Source of the DNA: Synechococcaceae cyanobacterium
GTDB lineage: Bacteria > Cyanobacteriota > Cyanobacteriia > PCC-6307 > Cyanobiaceae
Length of the DNA stretch: 43,280 nt
Reading direction: 5' to 3'
Assembly (NCBI GenBank): GCA_947378425.1
Contig: CANCJV010000036.1
Location: 1 to 43,280 of the forward strand
The notes below the pieces were generated by a model that saw only the letters and a list, made by a program, of their open reading frames with translations, did not search any database and was not told the DNA's origin. Positions 26,295-35,093 of the stretch are shown piece by piece (the stretch's first letter is position 1; every line of letters starts with the position of its first letter). A program made the translations under genes and the position numbers.

Positions 26295-28178
26295 ATGCCG
26301 CCTCTCAACGGCCTCGAGAGTTTCCGCCGCACGCTGATCGGACGGCCCCTGCCGACGAGCGCCCACCACGAGGAGCGCTACAACAACGCCGAAGCCCTGG
26401 CGATCCTCAGCTCCGACGCCCTCTCCTCGGTGGCCTACGCCACCCAGGAAATCGTGCTGATGCTGGGCATGGCCGGCGCCGCCGCCCTGAACCAGACCCT
26501 GCCGATCACGGCCCTGATCGTGGGGCTGATGCTGATCGTCGCCACCAGCTACCGGCAGACGATCAAGGCCTATCCCCAGGGCGGCGGCTCCTACCGGGTG
26601 TCCCAGGAGAATCTCGGCGCCATGGCGGGCCTGGTGGCGGGGGCCTCGCTGTCGATCGACTACGTGCTGACGGTGGCGGTGAGCGTGGCGGCGGGAATCG
26701 CCGCCCTCACCTCCTATTTCCCGGCCCTGGAAAGCGAGCGGGTGCTCCTCTGCCTGGTGGGGGTGGTGCTGGTGATGGTGGCCAACCTGCGGGGGGTGAG
26801 CTCCAGCGCCCGCCTGCTGAGCGTGCCCACCTATCTGTTCATGGTGCTGATCGTCACCCTGCTGGTGGCCGGGGCGATCAAGGCGAGCCTGGGCCAGTTG
26901 CCCACCACCCCGTTTGACGTGCAGCAGCGCCTGCTGGAGCAGGCCCATGAAGGGGGCCTGACCACGTTCGGGCCGCTGCTGCTGATGCGAGCCTTCAGCT
27001 CCGGCTGCGCCGCCCTCACCGGCATTGAGGCGATCAGCGACAGCGTCACCGCCTTCCGCCCGGTGGAGTGGCGCAACGCCCGGCGGGTGCTGGCGGTGAT
27101 GGTGGTGATGCTGGCGGTGATGTTCAGCGGCATCAGCGCCCTCGCCCACCAGAGCGGCTTGGTTTCGATCGAGAATGGGCCCACTCTGCTGTATCAGCTG
27201 GGCGAGCGGATCTTCGGCAATGGCCCGCTGCTGGCGGTGCTGCAGCTCTCCACCCTGCTGATCCTGCTGCTGGCGGCCAACACCGCCTACGCCGACTTCC
27301 CTCGCCTGGCGGCCTTTCTGGCCCAGGACGGCTACCTGCCCCGCCAGCTGTCCTCCCTGGGCGATCGCCTGGTGTTCAGCAACGGCATCTTCGCCCTCAG
27401 CGGCTTCGCCGGCCTGCTGCTGATCCTGTTCCAGGGCAGTGTCAGCCGCCTGATCCCGCTCTATGCCGTCGGGGTGTTCATCAGTTTCACCATGTCCCAG
27501 TCCGGCATGGTGATGCACTGGTGGAAGGAGAAGGGGCGGGGCTGGCTCAGCAAGGCTCTGGTCAATGGCCTGGGGGCCCTGATCACGGCCCTGGTGGGCC
27601 TGGTGCTGCTGGTCAGCAAGTTCACCCACGGCGCCTGGGTGGTGATGCTGGCGATTCCGCTGCTGGTGAGCCTGTTTCTACGCATCCGCACCCACTACAA
27701 CGCCGTGGCCCGGCGCCTGCGCATGGCCTCGGACAAACTGCTGAAATTGCCGGAACCCCCGCCGGCGGGTTCCGGCAGTCCCACGGTGGTGCTGGTGGGC
27801 CAGCTGCACCGCGGCACCTTCGAGGCGATCCGCTTCGCCCGCAGCATCGCCAGTGATCTGGTGGCGGTGCATGTGGACCTCGGCGGCGGCCGCACCGAGC
27901 GGTTCATGGAACAGTGGCAGCGCCAGGTGCCGGGGGTGAAGCTGGTGGTGCTCGACTCCCCCTACCGCTCCCTGGTGGATCCGGTGGTGCAGTACGTCAA
28001 GCAGTTTGAGGTGGACCACCGCAAGGACCGCAACCATTTCTGCGTGATCGTGCTGCCGGTGTTCGTGACCCGGCGCCGCTGGGAAAACCTGCTGCACAAC
28101 CAATCGACGATCGTGCTGCGCAATGCCCTGCGCGCCCAGGGCACCCGCGTGGTGACCACGGTCGGTTTCTATCTCTAG
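26295..28178 (+). CDS. KimA-like potassium importer (APC superfamily)
   Basis: A 627-residue protein with an APC-type 12-helix core and a soluble C-terminal domain (~460-627). Hallmarks match Bacillus KimA (YdaO): LIGRPLPTSAHHEE and AILSSDALSSVAYATQEI at the start, YPQGGGSYRVSQENLG, LSIDYVLTVAVSVAAG, AFSSGCAALTGIEAISD and LAANTAYADFPRLAAFLAQDGYLPRQL. The C-terminus has VAVHVDLGG, SPYRSLVDPV and LHNQSTIVLRNALR. KimA is a high-affinity K+:H+ symporter; its C-terminal domain binds c-di-AMP in Bacillus. ATG 26295 fits the family start; the frame is open from TTG 26268. The 122-bp leader is too short for a ydaO riboswitch. K+ specificity is inferred from family similarity. Confidence 0.85.
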   Translation: MPPLNGLESFRRTLIGRPLPTSAHHEERYNNAEALAILSSDALSSVAYATQEIVLMLGMAGAAALNQTLPITALIVGLMLIVATSYRQTIKAYPQGGGSYRVSQENLGAMAGLVAGASLSIDYVLTVAVSVAAGIAALTSYFPALESERVLLCLVGVVLVMVANLRGVSSSARLLSVPTYLFMVLIVTLLVAGAIKASLGQLPTTPFDVQQRLLEQAHEGGLTTFGPLLLMRAFSSGCAALTGIEAISDSVTAFRPVEWRNARRVLAVMVVMLAVMFSGISALAHQSGLVSIENGPTLLYQLGERIFGNGPLLAVLQLSTLLILLLAANTAYADFPRLAAFLAQDGYLPRQLSSLGDRLVFSNGIFALSGFAGLLLILFQGSVSRLIPLYAVGVFISFTMSQSGMVMHWWKEKGRGWLSKALVNGLGALITALVGLVLLVSKFTHGAWVVMLAIPLLVSLFLRIRTHYNAVARRLRMASDKLLKLPEPPPAGSGSPTVVLVGQLHRGTFEAIRFARSIASDLVAVHVDLGGGRTERFMEQWQRQVPGVKLVVLDSPYRSLVDPVVQYVKQFEVDHRKDRNHFCVIVLPVFVTRRRWENLLHNQSTIVLRNALRAQGTRVVTTVGFYL

Positions 28179-28187
28179 GGCTGAGCG

Positions 28188-29255
28188 TCAGGCCTGGCCG
28201 TCGAAGCGGCGCCGATGGCGCATTGAGTCCCAGAAGGAGAAGGCCAGCATCAGGATGCCGATCAGGCCCGTCATCCACTCCGGCACATCGAACTGGTGCT
28301 CGGTGAGATAGATGCTTCCCAGCATCACCAGTCCCAGGGCGCCGATGGCGTAGTGGGCGCCATGCTCCAGATAGATCAACTCGTCCAGGGCCCGCTCGCG
28401 GCAGAGCATCAGGGTCAGCGAGCGGATGAACAGGGCCCCCAGGCCCAGGCCCGTGACGATCAGGCCGAGGTTCGAGGTGATCGCAAAGGCGCCGACCGTG
28501 CCATCCAGGCTGAAGGAGGCATCGAGCAGCTCCAGGTAAATCAGGCTGACGATGCCGCCCCTCGCCGCCAGCTGCACACCGGCCTGATCCTCATCGCCGA
28601 AGGCTTCGGCCAGCGACGTGCTCAGCAGCTGCAGCACCAGGCCCAGCACCCCGGCGATCAGCACATCGCCGCGCAGCTCGCCGGGCAGCACCACATCGAG
28701 CAGCAGCAACAGGATCAGGGCCAGGGCGATCTCCAGGGATTCGATCCGGCCGGCCTGGCTGAGCCGCCGTTCCAGGGGCTTGAACCAGTGCAGGGTCTTG
28801 GCCTCATCGAAGAAGTAGCGCAGAAACACCAGCAGCAGAAACATGCCGCCGAAAGCCAGGATGCGCGGTTCGGCCTTGTCCAGCAGCTCTCGGTACACGT
28901 AGGGGTGATGCAGGGCAGCATCAAGGGCTTGCCCGATCCCCACCCCACCAGCCAGGGCCACCATCAGCAACGGGCCGAGAAAGCGCACGCCGAACACCGG
29001 AATCACCAGGCCCCAGCTGAGAAAAAAGCGCTGCTGGCCCGGCGTGAGCTTTTCAAGCACCCGGGCATTGACCACGGCGTTGTCGAAGGACAGGGACACC
29101 TCGAGGACCAGCAACACCAGGGTGAGCCAGGCCGCCAACGGGCCCTGGAGGCCGAGCACGATCAACAGACCGGCGGTGCAGGCCGCCAGGGGGAAGGTGA
29201 GATAGCGGAGAAAGCGCATCAGGACGACCGGGCTGGCCGCTGCAGTTGGCCCCAT
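28188..29255 (-). CDS. TerC-family / DUF475 integral membrane protein
   Basis: A 355-residue protein with about nine helices. The two internally related halves each carry an acidic membrane motif: VSLSFDNAVVNARVLEKL early and LLDASFSLDGTVGAFAITSN late. That pattern defines TerC-like proteins of the DUF475 branch. TerC relatives are tied to tellurite resistance and, in several bacteria, to manganese export. The start at 29255 has a G-run (GGGGGG) four bases upstream; ATG 29219 is an alternative. It converges on the KimA-like gene with nine bases between stops and sits downstream of dedA on the same strand. A metal-efflux role is inference. Confidence 0.85.
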   Translation of the reverse strand: MGPTAAASPVVLMRFLRYLTFPLAACTAGLLIVLGLQGPLAAWLTLVLLVLEVSLSFDNAVVNARVLEKLTPGQQRFFLSWGLVIPVFGVRFLGPLLMVALAGGVGIGQALDAALHHPYVYRELLDKAEPRILAFGGMFLLLVFLRYFFDEAKTLHWFKPLERRLSQAGRIESLEIALALILLLLLDVVLPGELRGDVLIAGVLGLVLQLLSTSLAEAFGDEDQAGVQLAARGGIVSLIYLELLDASFSLDGTVGAFAITSNLGLIVTGLGLGALFIRSLTLMLCRERALDELIYLEHGAHYAIGALGLVMLGSIYLTEHQFDVPEWMTGLIGILMLAFSFWDSMRHRRRFDGQA

Positions 29256-29321
29256 GATCCCCCCTGGCGCTCCCCCCGCCTGCATCGAGCCGCACGCCAA
29301 CGCGGGTTCGCGGCTGAGGCC

Positions 29322-29999
29322 TCAGGGCGCGTCGCGATCGCGCTCCAGCTGGCGCTCTTCCAGCCGGGACAACAGCCTGGGCAGGACAAGGATGACGGCG
29401 ATCAGGGCCAGGGCCCCGAGGCCGAACTGCACGACCCCGCGCATCATCGTCTCGAACGGAATCCAGCGCCCGCCCAGCCAGGCCAGGCTCACCATCAAGC
29501 CGGCCCAGAGCACGGCGCCGATGGCATTGCAGAGCAGGAAGCGGGGATAGGGCATGCCCACCGCCCCCGCCATCGGCCCCGCCACCACCCGCAGCACCGC
29601 CACGAAGCGTCCGAGCAGCACCGACTTGCCGGAATGGCGCAGGAACTGCTCGCGCAGCCGCTCCAGTTGCTCGGGGGACTGACGCAGCAGGCCGCCCACC
29701 TTCAGAATCAGCCCCCAGCCGGCCCGGCGCCCCACCCAGTAGCCGATGTTGTCGCCGAGCATCGCGCCGGCGGCCGCCGCCGCCATCACCCCCAGCACCT
29801 GGAGCTGGCCGCTGCCGGCGGCATAGCCCCCCAGCAGGGTGACCGTCTCGCCCGGCAGGGGCAGGCCGGCATTTTCCAATAACATCGCCGCGAAGATGAT
29901 GCCGTAACCCCAGGTCCGGAGCAGTTCGCTCAGGGTCTCGGTGCTCAGTAACTCGCTGCTGAGGGCGGCAACAGTAGTCAGGCGGAGCATCAGCTCCAT
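29322..29999 (-). CDS. DedA-family membrane protein
   Basis: A 225-residue protein with the DedA (SNARE-associated/VTT) layout. After a short amphipathic start comes ENAGLPLPGETVTLLGGYAAG (re-entrant loop), then GDNIGYWVGRRAG, and the arginine motif GRFVAVLRVVAGPMAGAVGMPYPRFL. Glu in ENAGLP and Arg in VLRVVAGP are the residues needed in E. coli YqjA/DedA proteins. DedA proteins act in phospholipid (undecaprenyl-phosphate or PE) translocation and proton-dependent membrane homeostasis. ATG 29999 starts about 20 residues before the first helix. Co-directional with the TerC-like gene 66 bases downstream; an operon is likely. Confidence 0.88.
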   Translation of the reverse strand: MELMLRLTTVAALSSELLSTETLSELLRTWGYGIIFAAMLLENAGLPLPGETVTLLGGYAAGSGQLQVLGVMAAAAAGAMLGDNIGYWVGRRAGWGLILKVGGLLRQSPEQLERLREQFLRHSGKSVLLGRFVAVLRVVAGPMAGAVGMPYPRFLLCNAIGAVLWAGLMVSLAWLGGRWIPFETMMRGVVQFGLGALALIAVILVLPRLLSRLEERQLERDRDAP

Positions 30000-30165
30000 C
30001 GGGAAGGGCCGCAGTCGCCCAACGCTATCCCTCCACCCGCAACCCCGTCGCTTCGTGCCGAGGCCGGCTGCCGCCCAGCTCCAGCGGACGCCGCGCTCCC
30101 GTCAGCGCCGGCGCCGCTGCCTGAGACTGATCCCAGCACTGCCTCCCACGCGCCAATCCCGGATC

Positions 30166-30726
30166 ATGTCCATCCGCCCTGTCCTGGTGATCGGGGATCC
30201 GCAGCTAAAGCAGATCAGCCAGGCCGTGCCCCTCAGCCTGATCGGCAGCCAGGAGCTCGCGGAGCTGATCGACGATCTGCGCGACACCATGGCCGCCCGC
30301 GACGGCGCCGGCCTGGCCGCTCCCCAGATCGGCGTGCCGCTGCGGTTGGTGATCTTCGGCATCAGCTCCAATCCCCGCTATCCGCAGGCGCCGCCGATCC
30401 CGGAGACGATCCTGATCAACCCCGAGCTCACCCCCCTGGGCGAGGAGCTCGAGAGCGGCTGGGAGGGCTGCCTGAGTGTGCCGGGCCTGCGGGCGGAGGT
30501 GCCCCGGCCCCGGCGCCTCCACTACCGCGCCCTCACCCCGGCCGGCGCCTGGATCGAGCGCGAGGTGGAGGGCTTCCACGCTCGGGTGGTGCAGCACGAG
30601 TGCGATCACCTCGATGGCGTGCTGTTCCCCGAGCGGCTGCGGCCGGCGACGGCCGCCATCCTGATCGCGGCCGCAGCCAGCGCCGCGCCAGCGCCAGCAA
30701 ATCAGCCGGCCGCTGCTGGCTCCTGA
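30166..30726 (+). CDS. def: Peptide deformylase
   Basis: A 186-residue enzyme that removes the formyl group from the N-terminal Met of new proteins in the cytosol. All three metal-site motifs are present: GAGLAAPQIG (motif 1), EGCLSVPG with the metal Cys (motif 2) and QHECDHLDG with the HExxH pair and catalytic Glu (motif 3). The start MSIRPVLVIGDPQLKQ at 30166 fits the family; an open frame upstream to 29941 is Arg-rich and overlaps the dedA start, so it is rejected. A short Ala/Pro-rich tail follows the last helix. It converges with the APC permease gene with only five bases between. Confidence 0.95.
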   Translation: MSIRPVLVIGDPQLKQISQAVPLSLIGSQELAELIDDLRDTMAARDGAGLAAPQIGVPLRLVIFGISSNPRYPQAPPIPETILINPELTPLGEELESGWEGCLSVPGLRAEVPRPRRLHYRALTPAGAWIEREVEGFHARVVQHECDHLDGVLFPERLRPATAAILIAAAASAAPAPANQPAAAGS

Positions 30727-30731
30727 ACGCG

Positions 30732-32090
30732 TCAGGCCGCCGCCGGCGGGCGGGCCAGGGCCACCAGGGCCAGGCCCACCAGCATCAGCAGCACGAACAC
30801 GCCCAACATGGTGTTCTGGTGCCCCACGACGCTCCAGAGAAAGCCCAGGGCCACAGCGGCTACCGCCGTCAGGCTGGCGCCGCCGACCAGCTGCCGCCGC
30901 AGCCGCGAAACCCCGGGCAGCGCCCGGATCAGGGCCGCCACGGCCACCATGCCGTACACCAACAGGAAGGCCAGCACCGCGAAGCCCCCCAGCAGATCGA
31001 ACAGCTCACTGACGCTCAGCCCCTTGAGCTCGAGGCCGGCACCGATGGCAATCAGCGGCAGGGTGGCGGCCACCAGGGCATTGGCGGGGGTGCGGAAGCG
31101 GGGATGCACCCTGGCCAGTGGTTCAGGCAGCACGCCGCACTCGGCCAGGTCGAAGGCGATGCGGCCGAGGGCATTGAGGCTGCCGAGGGTGCTGCCGAAC
31201 AGGCAGAGGAAGGCGCCGGCACGGATCCACTCCCCCGCCCCGGGCTGGCCGAGGCGATCGGCGAGCAGGGCAATCGGATCGAGGCTGCTGCGCTGCTCCA
31301 GCGGCAACCAGGCCAGGCCTTCGGTGAGCACCACCGCCCAGAACAGAAACAGCACCCCGGCGATCAGCACGCTCAGCCGGATGGCCCGGGGCACCGCCCG
31401 CTCCGGTTGCAGCGATTCCTCGCCCAGGGTGGCGGCGCTCTCGAAGCCGACGAAACTGAGCACGGCCACCATCAGGCCGGAGCGAATTTGAAGGGCGGTG
31501 TCCCCGACCGGATCGAAGGCGGCCAGATCGGCGGGGGCGCCACCGTGGATCAGCACCACGACGCACAGGGCCAGCACGATCAGCACCGAGATCGTCTCGG
31601 TGGTGAGCATGGTGTGGGTGGAGAAGCGCACATCGCGCCGGGCCAGCAGCAGGCAACCGAGCCCGCCCACCCCGTAGCCGATCAGGGGCAGCGGCTGCCC
31701 CCCCAGCAGGCCGATCAGATGGTTGATGTAGGAGCCGAAAAAGACGAGGCAGGCCAGCATCGTGCCGCCGTAGCCCAGCAACAGGGCCCAGGCGGCCACG
31801 GCACCGGCCCCTCGGCCCAGGCCCGCCTCCGCGTAGCCGGCGATGCCGCTGGCGCTGCCGGGCTCACGCCGGAACAGCACCAGGGTTTCGGCCACCAACA
31901 GGATGGCCACCAGGGCAATGGCGTAGCAAATCCAGGTGGAGTGGCCGGCGGTGCGGGCGGCCTCGGGGATGTTGATCACCGCGGTGAGGGTGAGGCCGAC
32001 GGTGGCCACGGCCTGGGCGGTGACGGCCACCGGGCCCAGGCAGCGGTTGAGGGTCGGGGGCGCTGGACTGACGGGAATCGAGCTGGACAT
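30732..32090 (-). CDS. APC-family amino-acid permease
   Basis: A 452-residue protein of about 12 helices. TVGLTLTAVINIPEAA in helix 1, GSASGIAGYAEAGLG before helix 3, and VLSFVGFESAATLGEE in helix 6 match amino-acid/polyamine/organocation (APC) permeases. It probably moves an amino acid or polyamine with protons or as an exchanger; the substrate cannot be told. It is not KimA-like: it lacks the SDALSSVAY start and the soluble C-terminal domain. ATG 32090 precedes a 15-residue Pro/Ser leader. It diverges from the NCS2-like permease gene with about 160 bases between. Confidence 0.8.
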   Translation of the reverse strand: MSSSIPVSPAPPTLNRCLGPVAVTAQAVATVGLTLTAVINIPEAARTAGHSTWICYAIALVAILLVAETLVLFRREPGSASGIAGYAEAGLGRGAGAVAAWALLLGYGGTMLACLVFFGSYINHLIGLLGGQPLPLIGYGVGGLGCLLLARRDVRFSTHTMLTTETISVLIVLALCVVVLIHGGAPADLAAFDPVGDTALQIRSGLMVAVLSFVGFESAATLGEESLQPERAVPRAIRLSVLIAGVLFLFWAVVLTEGLAWLPLEQRSSLDPIALLADRLGQPGAGEWIRAGAFLCLFGSTLGSLNALGRIAFDLAECGVLPEPLARVHPRFRTPANALVAATLPLIAIGAGLELKGLSVSELFDLLGGFAVLAFLLVYGMVAVAALIRALPGVSRLRRQLVGGASLTAVAAVALGFLWSVVGHQNTMLGVFVLLMLVGLALVALARPPAAA

Positions 32091-32250
32091 CGGTGCTGCA
32101 GTCGCGGGCTCAGCCTGACAGCCGGACCCGGGTGCGCCAGCCGGACAGCCCGCCCCTGAACCCTGCCGCTTCGGCCGGGGGAAGGGCCCGCCCGATCCAG
32201 GAACGGGTCTAGAGCTGGGCTTCTAGCCTGCGCCAGAGCCTTCCAAGCCG

Positions 32251-33876
32251 ATGCGCAGCAATCCGTCCTTCGGGACTTCCGGCAACGACGGCCTCAACAG
32301 CCCCCACGCCGGCGAGGGTCCGCGCTGGTGGGTGCGGGGCGACCTGGACGGCTTCCTGGGCCTGGGGCTCGACAACCTGATCCAGATCCTGCTGATCGTC
32401 TCGCTCTGCCGCGGCGTGCTGGGCTATCCCGATCCGCTGATCTTCGGGGTGATCCTGCCGGCCACGGGGCTGAGCCTGGTGGTGGGCAACATCGCCTACG
32501 CCATCCAGGCCCACCGTCTGGGAACAGCCGAAGGCAGGGGCGACCGCACCGCCCTGCCCTACGGCATCAACACCGTCAGCCTGTTCGCCTACGTGTTTCT
32601 GGTGATGCTGCCGGTGAAGCTCTCGGCCCTGGGCCAGGGCCTCAGCGCCGAGGCGGCCGTGACCCTGTCCTGGCAGGCGGGATTGCTGGCCTGCCTGGGC
32701 TCGGGCCTGATCGAAGCGGCCGGCGGCTTCTGCACCGACGTGCTGCGGCGCTGGCTGCCGCGAGCCGCCCTGCTCTCCACCCTGGCCGGCATTGCCCTGG
32801 GCTACATCGGTCTGGGCTTCCTGCTGCGCACCTACGCGGTGCCGGTGGTGGGGCTGGCGGTGCTGGCGGTGATCCTGCTGGCCTATTTCGGCTCGGTGAA
32901 GCTGCCCCTGCCGGGCGGGCTGCTGGCGGTGCTGGTGGGGGTGCTGCTGGCCTGGGCCACCGGCCTGCTGCAGGTGGATCCGGCCACCTGGCAGGCCAAT
33001 GCCAGCCAGGTGGGGCTGCGGCTGCCCAGCCTGCAGATCGGCGCGCTCTGGGCCGGCCGCGAGCAGCTGCTGCCCTGGCTGGGGGTGACGATTCCGATGG
33101 GCCTGTTCAACGTGCTCGGCTCGCTGCAGAACATCGAGAGCGCCGCCGCCGCCGGCGACGACTACCCGGTGCGCGGCTCGCTGCTGATCAATGGCATCGG
33201 CACCGTGGTGGCCGCCCTGCTGGGCTCCTGCTTCCCCACCAGCCTCTACATCGGCCATCCCGGCTGGAAGGGCATGGGCGCCCGCATCGGCTACTCCTGG
33301 CTCAACGGCCTGGTGATGGGCCTGGGCTGCCTGCTGGGGCTGTTCGGCCTGATCGGCCAGCTGGTGCCAATCGAGGCCGGCATGGCGATCGTGCTCTACA
33401 TCGCCCTGATCATGGCGGCCCAGGCCTTTCAGGCCACACCAACGCGCCATGCACCGGCCGTGGCCCTGGGACTGCTGCCGGGGCTGGCCGGCTGGGGCTC
33501 CCTGCTGCTCAAGGCGGGCCTGAGAGCTGGCGGGGCCGGCAGCGCCGCCCATCCCTTTTCGCCGGCCCTGCTGCTGCCGTTGCAACAGGCCGATGTCTGG
33601 GCGGCGGGGGCCTTCGCCCTCGAGCAGGGCCAGATCGTGGCGGCGATGCTGCTGGCGGGGATGCTCGTCTATGTGATCGAGCAGCGCTTCCGCGCCGCCG
33701 CCCTCTGCGCCCTGGTGGCCTCGGCCCTCTCCTGGGTGGGGCTGCTGCACGCTTGGCGGTTCACCGGTGCCGACACGGTGCTGGCTCCGGGCTGGGGCAG
33801 CGGTGGCCCCTGGGCCCTGGGCTATCTGGCGATGGCGGTGGTGTTCCTGCTGGGCAGCCGGCTGAAGAAACTCTGA
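32251..33876 (+). CDS. NCS2-like (xanthine/uracil/adenine permease fold) transporter
   Basis: A 541-residue polytopic protein. An aromatic start (WWVRGDLDGFLGLGLDNLIQILLIV) precedes helix 1. NIAYAIQAHRLG, RTALPYGINTVSLFAYVFLV, VTIPMGLFNVLGSLQNIESA and FPTSLYIGHPGWKGMGARIGYSW follow. The last parts occupy the sites where NCS2 proteins carry their substrate-binding helix 8 and helix 10 entry (AzgA-like, ESAAAAGD). It is about 80-100 residues longer than most NCS2 permeases. It probably takes up a nucleobase or related anion, but some NCS2-fold cyanobacterial proteins are uncharacterised. ATG 32251 is the natural start. No purine-metabolism genes are nearby. Confidence 0.72.
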   Translation: MRSNPSFGTSGNDGLNSPHAGEGPRWWVRGDLDGFLGLGLDNLIQILLIVSLCRGVLGYPDPLIFGVILPATGLSLVVGNIAYAIQAHRLGTAEGRGDRTALPYGINTVSLFAYVFLVMLPVKLSALGQGLSAEAAVTLSWQAGLLACLGSGLIEAAGGFCTDVLRRWLPRAALLSTLAGIALGYIGLGFLLRTYAVPVVGLAVLAVILLAYFGSVKLPLPGGLLAVLVGVLLAWATGLLQVDPATWQANASQVGLRLPSLQIGALWAGREQLLPWLGVTIPMGLFNVLGSLQNIESAAAAGDDYPVRGSLLINGIGTVVAALLGSCFPTSLYIGHPGWKGMGARIGYSWLNGLVMGLGCLLGLFGLIGQLVPIEAGMAIVLYIALIMAAQAFQATPTRHAPAVALGLLPGLAGWGSLLLKAGLRAGGAGSAAHPFSPALLLPLQQADVWAAGAFALEQGQIVAAMLLAGMLVYVIEQRFRAAALCALVASALSWVGLLHAWRFTGADTVLAPGWGSGGPWALGYLAMAVVFLLGSRLKKL

Positions 33877-33946
33877 GCCAGATGTGCCAGACGGTCGAGA
33901 AACAAAAGCCTGGCTATGAGACCATCACTGCGGTTTCCCTCACTCC

Positions 33947-34795
33947 ATGCGCCAGCGTCTTCGACTCACCGCGGCCCTGGTGCTCGGCATGCTCGCCGGC
34001 ACCGCTCTCAGCGCTCCGATCGCCGCCCGGGCGGGCGAAAGTGCAGGCCGTGGAGCAGGCGGTAGCGCCGGCCATGGCACTGGCAGTGCCACCAGTGGCG
34101 GCGCTGCCCTCGTCTGCGGCCATCCACAGCCGGGCCGCTACGTGGTGATGGGCCAGGGATTCGCCAACGGTGAACCGGTGGCACGCCTCCTGCAGGAAAC
34201 CTGGCAACCGGATGGCACGCTGCGGGGCGTGCGACTGGAACGGCGCGGCAGCCGTTACGCCGAAAGCAGCTACACCGGCAGCTATCGGCCGATCTCGCAA
34301 TGCCGGGTGGCGATCAGCCGCAGCTACGGCACAGCCACCAGCCCGAGCCAGGCGGTGCTGGACCTGCAAGGCCATCCCCGCTTCTCGCTCGGCACCCTGC
34401 CGGATGTGCTGCTGATCTCCCGCTGGTACCGCCAGCCGAATCGCAGCTGCAGCAGCGCCCTGCTGGATGGCGCCGTCGTCAGCATGCAGACGGGCAACAG
34501 CCGCAAAGGTCAGGGCTGGCAGCCGAATGCGGTGGTGCAGCACGAGCGCTGGCAGCAGGGACAGGTGAAGGGCATCGCCGTCTCCAGCTATGGCCCCACG
34601 ATTGAGGAGAGCACCTACAAGGGCAGCATCACGGTCAGCCCCGACTGCCTGGCCAGCCTCAGGGAAGTGGATTCGCTCGGCAACGTCTACCACTACCGGG
34701 CCGTGGTGCTGGCCGATGGCAGCGGCTATCTCTACCTGCAGATCGATCCCGACAACCTGACGGTCGGCGCTCTCGAACGCGTCAAGGGCCAGTGA
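33947..34795 (+). CDS. Secreted protein with a duplicated lipocalin-like domain, function unknown
   Basis: A 282-residue protein. Residues 1-29 are a Sec signal peptide (RQRLRLTAALVLGMLAGTALS, then AARA), followed by a Gly/Ser-rich linker. Two related domains of ~105-115 residues follow. Domain A runs from CGHPQPGRYVVMG through GSYRPISQCRVAISRSYG; domain B from CSSALLDGAVVSMQTG through KGSITVSPDCLASLREV. Both share the order: Cys, Gly, a Q-x-E-x-W strand, Y-x-E-S-x-Y-x-G-S, then Cys. Two Cys per domain suggest one disulfide each. The strand pattern suggests a small beta-barrel for a hydrophobic ligand. No family recognised; neighbours give no clue. Confidence 0.7.
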   Translation: MRQRLRLTAALVLGMLAGTALSAPIAARAGESAGRGAGGSAGHGTGSATSGGAALVCGHPQPGRYVVMGQGFANGEPVARLLQETWQPDGTLRGVRLERRGSRYAESSYTGSYRPISQCRVAISRSYGTATSPSQAVLDLQGHPRFSLGTLPDVLLISRWYRQPNRSCSSALLDGAVVSMQTGNSRKGQGWQPNAVVQHERWQQGQVKGIAVSSYGPTIEESTYKGSITVSPDCLASLREVDSLGNVYHYRAVVLADGSGYLYLQIDPDNLTVGALERVKGQ

Positions 34796-34799
34796 GTCC

Positions 34800-35093
34800 T
34801 CAGCCGGCCAGCAAACGCTGCCGCACCACCGAGGCCTCCAATCCCTCCACCGAGATCCGTTTGCGCCGGCTGCTCAGGCCCCGCACCAGCTGAACATCCC
34901 GGGGGGGCACCCCGAGGCGAGCGGCGATGAAGCGCACCAGGGCGGCGTTGGCGGCGCCCTCCACCGGAGGCGCCTGCAGCCGGATGGCGATGGCCCCGTC
35001 CCGCTCCCCCACCACCGCATCGCGACTGGCCCGGGGCTGTATCCAGAGGGCCACAGTCTGGGGAGGAGTCTGGGGCGGAGTGTGATCAGCCAT
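34800..35093 (-). CDS. DUF167/YggU (UPF0235) family protein
   Basis: A 97-residue cytosolic protein. After a Pro/Thr-rich start it reads VALWIQPRASRDAVVG, IAIRLQAPPVEGAANAALV and LVRGLSSRRKRISVEG. These are the three conserved blocks of the UPF0235 (YggU) family, whose biochemical role is unknown. Length is typical. Its ATG (CAT at 35091-35093) overlaps the ATG of the divergent YqhA gene by two bases, so each promoter must lie inside the other gene unless the YqhA start is at 35113. Confidence 0.85.
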   Translation of the reverse strand: MADHTPPQTPPQTVALWIQPRASRDAVVGERDGAIAIRLQAPPVEGAANAALVRFIAARLGVPPRDVQLVRGLSSRRKRISVEGLEASVVRQRLLAG

